From assembly GCA_015657535.1 (NCBI GenBank), contig JADHZB010001094.1, forward strand, positions 3,539 to 15,000: a stretch of DNA of 11,462 bases, read 5' to 3'. The notes beneath the pieces were generated by a model. That model was given only the letters and a program-made list of their open reading frames with translations. It did not search any database and had not been told where the DNA came from. This DNA comes from Nephromyces sp. MM_2019. Lineage: Eukaryota; Apicomplexa; Aconoidasida; Nephromycida. The position numbers and the translations under genes are program-made. Positions 8,560 through 11,462 of this stretch are shown here, one piece after another. The first letter of the stretch is position 1. Every line of letters begins with the position of its first letter.

Positions 8560-8741
8560 TTCACCGCTCATCTTCACCGCTCACCTTCACCGCTCATCTT
8601 CACCGCTCATCTTCACCGCTCACCTTCACCGCTCACCTTCACCGCTCACCTTCACCGCTCATCTTCACCGCTCATCTTCACCGCTCATCTTCACCGCTCA
8701 CCTTCACCGCTCACCTTCACCGCTCATCTTCACCGCTCATC
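8560..8741 (+). repeat. 13-bp minisatellite TTCACCGCTCAYC, 14 perfect-length units
   Basis: Fourteen consecutive 13-bp units differ only at position 12, in the order T C T T C C C T T T C C T T. No length variant or other substitution was seen. The array is flanked on the right by TTC/ATC-rich sequence (8742-8770). Because 13 is not a multiple of three, all three frames stay open in sequence (for example 8477-8872 and 8520-8801) without being genes. Confidence 0.97.
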
Positions 8742-9768
8742 TTCATCTTCTTCATCATCTTCCTCTTCACCCACCCTCACACACACCCACACGTATTTTA
8801 AGGATGAAGTATATATTTTTTACTATTCTTATCCAACAAGGCATTGCATGCTCTAATGCTCTTATATTTTGAGATAAAAATTGGGGAAAACAGGTCATTT
8901 TTTTTTATATTTGGCTTGTCGATTCATTGAGATGTGGTGGATTGGTGTTTACTTGAATTCTAAAAGTGTGCTTCATCAGTGTATGGAATTGCTGTATAGC
9001 TTTGCCTTGAAATTTCTTTGATAATTCTTTACATGAGTCAGTGTTGTGTGTGTGAATTTTTGGCAGTAAAAAACTGTTAATCCATTGGGAATTCGGTTAA
9101 TTTTTTGTCTTCTCTGGATAATTTCGTTTAGTGTGTTGGATTGAAATGCCTGCTTTATCTATCAAAATACTTGAATTTTTGTTGGGAAACCTGCTGGAAA
9201 ATTCCTTCATATAAGCTGCCTAGGGTGAGCATTGTGATGAAGGGGAAGAAAATGGAAAACGCGAAATTTTTTGGTGATGAAGTGTGTGTGTTGCCTGTGT
9301 GTGTTTGGAGTTTTGCCTGTGTGTTTATGTTGTATTGTATGGTAAGGGAGGTGTGAAGATATTAGGGTGATGTGTGTATGTGTGTGTGTCGTATGGTAGG
9401 GTAAGGGAGGTTTGAAGCTATCAAGCTAATGTGTCTACTAGTGTGTGTCTTGCTCAAAGCTCATGCATTACATGAATACGATGAGCATCTAATCTACAGA
9501 GAAACTGCTCAAAAGTTATTTCTGAGCAAAAGTGAGAAGCAGATGCTTCTAAGCTCCAAAAAAGAGCCTGATGCTTCTGCCTCTATTCAATTACTTTAAG
9601 AGACAGGAGCTATTCCTATACTTCAAAGTTGAGATCAAATTTGAGCCAAAAGCTTGAAAGTTAAGGAAATTCCCTCTTCTCAAAGAACGCAAAAAGCTAT
9701 TTTCGAGACGGTATTCACCAAAAAAAAGTTTTCAGTTTACCGCAGCTTCTCCAAAAGGAACGATTGTG
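8742..9768. other. Non-coding with TG-rich duplications, no gene supported
   Basis: A TTGCCTGTGTGT motif repeats at 9291 and 9313. A GTATGGTA...AAGGGAGG...GAAG...ATGTGT block repeats at about 9337-9373 and 9391-9433. Open frames here (for example 9141-9356) are rich in Cys/Val from TG runs and have no domain. From about 9520 the sequence is rich in AGCTTCT/AGAAGC words. Confidence 0.45.
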
Positions 9769-9859
9769 TCTGTGTGTGTCTGTGTGTGTCTGTGTGTGTC
9801 TGTGTGTGTCTGTGTGTGTCTGTGTGTGTGTGTGTGTGTCTGTGTGTGTGTGTGTGTGT
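9769..9859 (+). repeat. 10-bp repeat TGTGTGTGTC and (TG)n
   Basis: Five perfect TGTGTGTGTC units run from 9771 to 9820, preceded by a partial unit. They are followed by longer (TG)n runs with one further C at 9840, ending at 9859. The Cys/Val-rich open frame across it (9654-9893) comes from the repeat. Confidence 0.95.
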
Positions 9860-10167
9860 AACATCAAAGAAGATGAAGCAAGCTAAAGCATGACGGTGTT
9901 GCTGCTCTCATCAAAATCAGCCCTTTCAATACCCCAAAACGAGCCTTTCCCCCTCCAAAACAAACTTCCCTCTACAGTTACTACGGTTTGAACCAAAGTT
10001 CCAAGCTGGTAACTTTCTTTTCATCATATGAAGCAGAAGCTTCTGCACGAGAAACCACCACCAACCAGGCAGCTTTTACTATTATAACTTTAATTGAGAG
10101 CCAGAGCAACATCTTCTTCTTTCCCCCTTAGAGCTTCGCTTCAATTGGCCCTTGAGAAGGCCAAAAA
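9860..10167. other. Non-coding with small palindromes, no gene seen
   Basis: It contains a perfect 14-bp palindrome, GCAGAAGCTTCTGC, at 10033-10046 and a hairpin with TTGGCC/GGCCAA arms at 10145-10164. No supported open frame. Confidence 0.45.
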
Positions 10168-10558
10168 AGCTTCTTTCAGAATCTCAAGCTTATAAGCAGA
10201 ACTAGTGGTGTGTGCTCCTGCATCAGTCTCTGTTCCTCAAGTCCTCATTTCGGCAGCAATCTTAGCTCCTGCTGTGGTAAGTTATCCTTTGGATTATCAT
10301 TCATTTATGCATTCTTCATAACTCAAATTGGTGAAATGCCCTTTAAAATGATTCCTTCACTGGCAATTGGTGCTGTGTGTGGCAGTTTTAGAGCTGCCAA
10401 TGCTGTGCTTTCTGCAGGATTTGTCGTTCCAGAAGAAGAGAAATCCACTCAAGAAGTAGGAAGATCGAGATTTCATCTTCATAGCAGCAGATTTCCGCTC
10501 ATTTCCTGCAGCATGGCGAAGGAAAAAGTCCCGAAACACACACACACAAGGGCCTGAG
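10168..10558 (+). other. Candidate exon pair of an unidentified gene
   Basis: A pyrimidine-rich acceptor-like site, CTTCTTTCAG, ends near 10176. Next comes an open stretch, then a strong donor-like GTGGTAAGTT near 10274-10283. An acceptor-like CTTTCTGCAG ends at 10418, followed by a frame beginning FVVPEEEKSTQEVG that stays open to TGA at 10555-10557. The frame is also open with no splicing from 10210. Another frame of the first block reads VPQVLISAAILAPAVV, a hydrophobic helix, but does not splice in frame into the second. No family could be assigned. It may be part of a gene or chance. Confidence 0.2.
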
Positions 10559-10989
10559 AAAGCCTCAGTGAGCGGCAAGAATCATCACTCTTTTGACGTT
10601 TTCTCCTTAGCATATGAACATTTTTGCTCGGGAAAAAGCTTGAAAGAAAGACGGTTGGCAAATCGAACTTCTCCTGGTGAGAGGGAGGTTTTTCTTTGAA
10701 GATTGGCGTGTAAATCTGAAAAATTCTCCAAGAATATACCATTTCGTGGAGTCTTTTATATGTTAATATGGAGAGAAAATGCATAATATAGCCTTCTCAG
10801 GAATATAGAAAGCTGTGTGTGTGTCTCATGGTGTAGCTTGGGCAGAGTTGAGAACTTTCGCAAGAAGACACGCTCATTTAAAACAGGAAGAAGTCTGAAA
10901 ACTCCAACAAAACATCAAATTCATTAGAATGTTTTATAAAACAAAAGTTCTCAACTTAGAGTCTCATCAGATCAAAATTTCAGAAAGTC

Positions 10990-10991
<2 letters not shown>
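10559..10991. other. Non-coding, no gene seen
   Basis: AT-leaning unique sequence. The minus-strand open frames across 10357-10784 overlap each other and carry no recognisable motif. Confidence 0.45.
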
Positions 10992-11037
<46 letters not shown>

Positions 11038-11056
11038 ACACACACACACACATACA
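10992..11056 (+). repeat. (CA)n microsatellite
   Basis: An almost pure AC/CA run, interrupted by a T at 11033 and followed by CATACATAT. The His/Thr-rich frame over it comes from the repeat. Confidence 0.97.
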
Positions 11057-11367
11057 TATCCCTCTCTCACAGCTTATACACACATATATATGTCGTGCAC
11101 GCGTGCGCTAAATCTTCTAGTGTAAGGAAAATGCACACATATGGTGGCTCAAAAGCACAACCTGCATCGACAATTAGAAGCTAAAAAAGGCTTCTAAATT
11201 GAGTAACACACCACCATCCCAGAAAAATTCGGAAGCTTCAATCATTTGAGTCTCACCCTCAAAGACTAGCCTTTAACCCCAATGAAAGAAGGAGAGAGGG
11301 GGTGTGTGGAAATATATATCTACTATAATGACTATAGTTTTCAGCAATGATAGAAGCGTTTAGGGGT
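11057..11367. other. Non-coding, one hairpin
   Basis: A near-perfect inverted repeat at 11171-11201 has TTAGAAGC/GCTTCTAA arms around an 8-nt A-rich loop, and the arms extend by CAA/TTG with one unpaired base. No gene is visible. Confidence 0.5.
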
Positions 11368-11462
11368 AACTGTGGTTCTGTATGTACAGAGAGGGAAGTA
11401 GTAGTTCTTTTTCTAGAGGCTCTTCAACTGTGGTTCTGTATGTACAGAGAGGGAAGTAGTAG
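11368..11462 (+). repeat. 58-bp direct repeat truncated by the window end
   Basis: The sequence from 11368 (AACTGTGGTTCTGTATGTAC...) is repeated without change from 11426, and the second copy is cut at 11462 after 37 bases. Each copy contains the small inverted repeat TCTGTA-TG-TACAGA (11377-11390, 11435-11448). More copies may lie beyond the edge. Confidence 0.9.

Noticed and set aside
8477..8872. 131-codon plus-strand frame with a 13-residue repeat (SPLIFTAHLHRSS type)
   Set aside because: It follows from the 13-bp DNA minisatellite, which leaves more than one frame open; no flanking coding signal.
10685..10718. Resemblance of TTTGAAGATTGG-GTG-AATCT near 10696 to the start of exon 2 at 4307
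   Set aside because: Only about 20 matching bases in AT/GA-rich sequence, with no continuing similarity on either side; treated as chance.
1..11462. CRISPR arrays, tRNA, rRNA or bacterial operon features
   Set aside because: The tandem arrays have no unique spacers, no tRNA-like B box or cloverleaf was found, and the gene structure is eukaryotic.

Overview
This window looks like nuclear DNA from a unicellular eukaryote. The only gene I can name is split by an intron with GT/AG borders. It lies in long, gene-poor, AT-leaning flanks crowded with TG/CA microsatellites and minisatellites. The protein is a DHHC-type S-acyltransferase with a very long serine-rich insertion, a style common in alveolate (for example apicomplexan-like) protists. 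That assignment is an inference. No rRNA, tRNA or bacterial operon signal was seen.

Layout. Bases 1-3404 hold no convincing gene. They contain an 85-nt imperfect hairpin (567-651), a degenerate minisatellite of about 27 bp (1118-1361), a diverged direct duplication (1802-2030) and a T-rich stretch leading to the gene. The DHHC gene starts with a 62-codon exon (3405-3590). A 696-bp intron follows, filled with a GTAAATCTCT array. A 2.9-kb exon (4287-7169) then carries transmembrane segment (TM) 2, an insertion of about 850 residues, the zinc-binding DHHC domain and TM3. The first in-frame stop is TAG at 7167, but the same frame continues with 28 sense codons of strongly hydrophobic sequence that looks like the missing TM4. 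The true 3' end is therefore probably spliced and lies a little further on.

Downstream there is a 411-nt C-free TG/TGGG array resembling degenerate yeast-type telomeric repeat (7431-7841). It is followed by a 14-copy 13-bp minisatellite (8560-8741), a 10-bp TG-rich array (9769-9859) and a (CA)n tract (10992-11056). A 58-bp direct repeat runs off the right edge (11368-11462). One region around 10168-10558 has good splice-like signals and may hold exons of a second gene that I cannot identify.

The single recognisable gene would act at endomembranes or the plasma membrane, attaching palmitate or another fatty acid to cysteines of client proteins. No genes in the window can be shown to work together.
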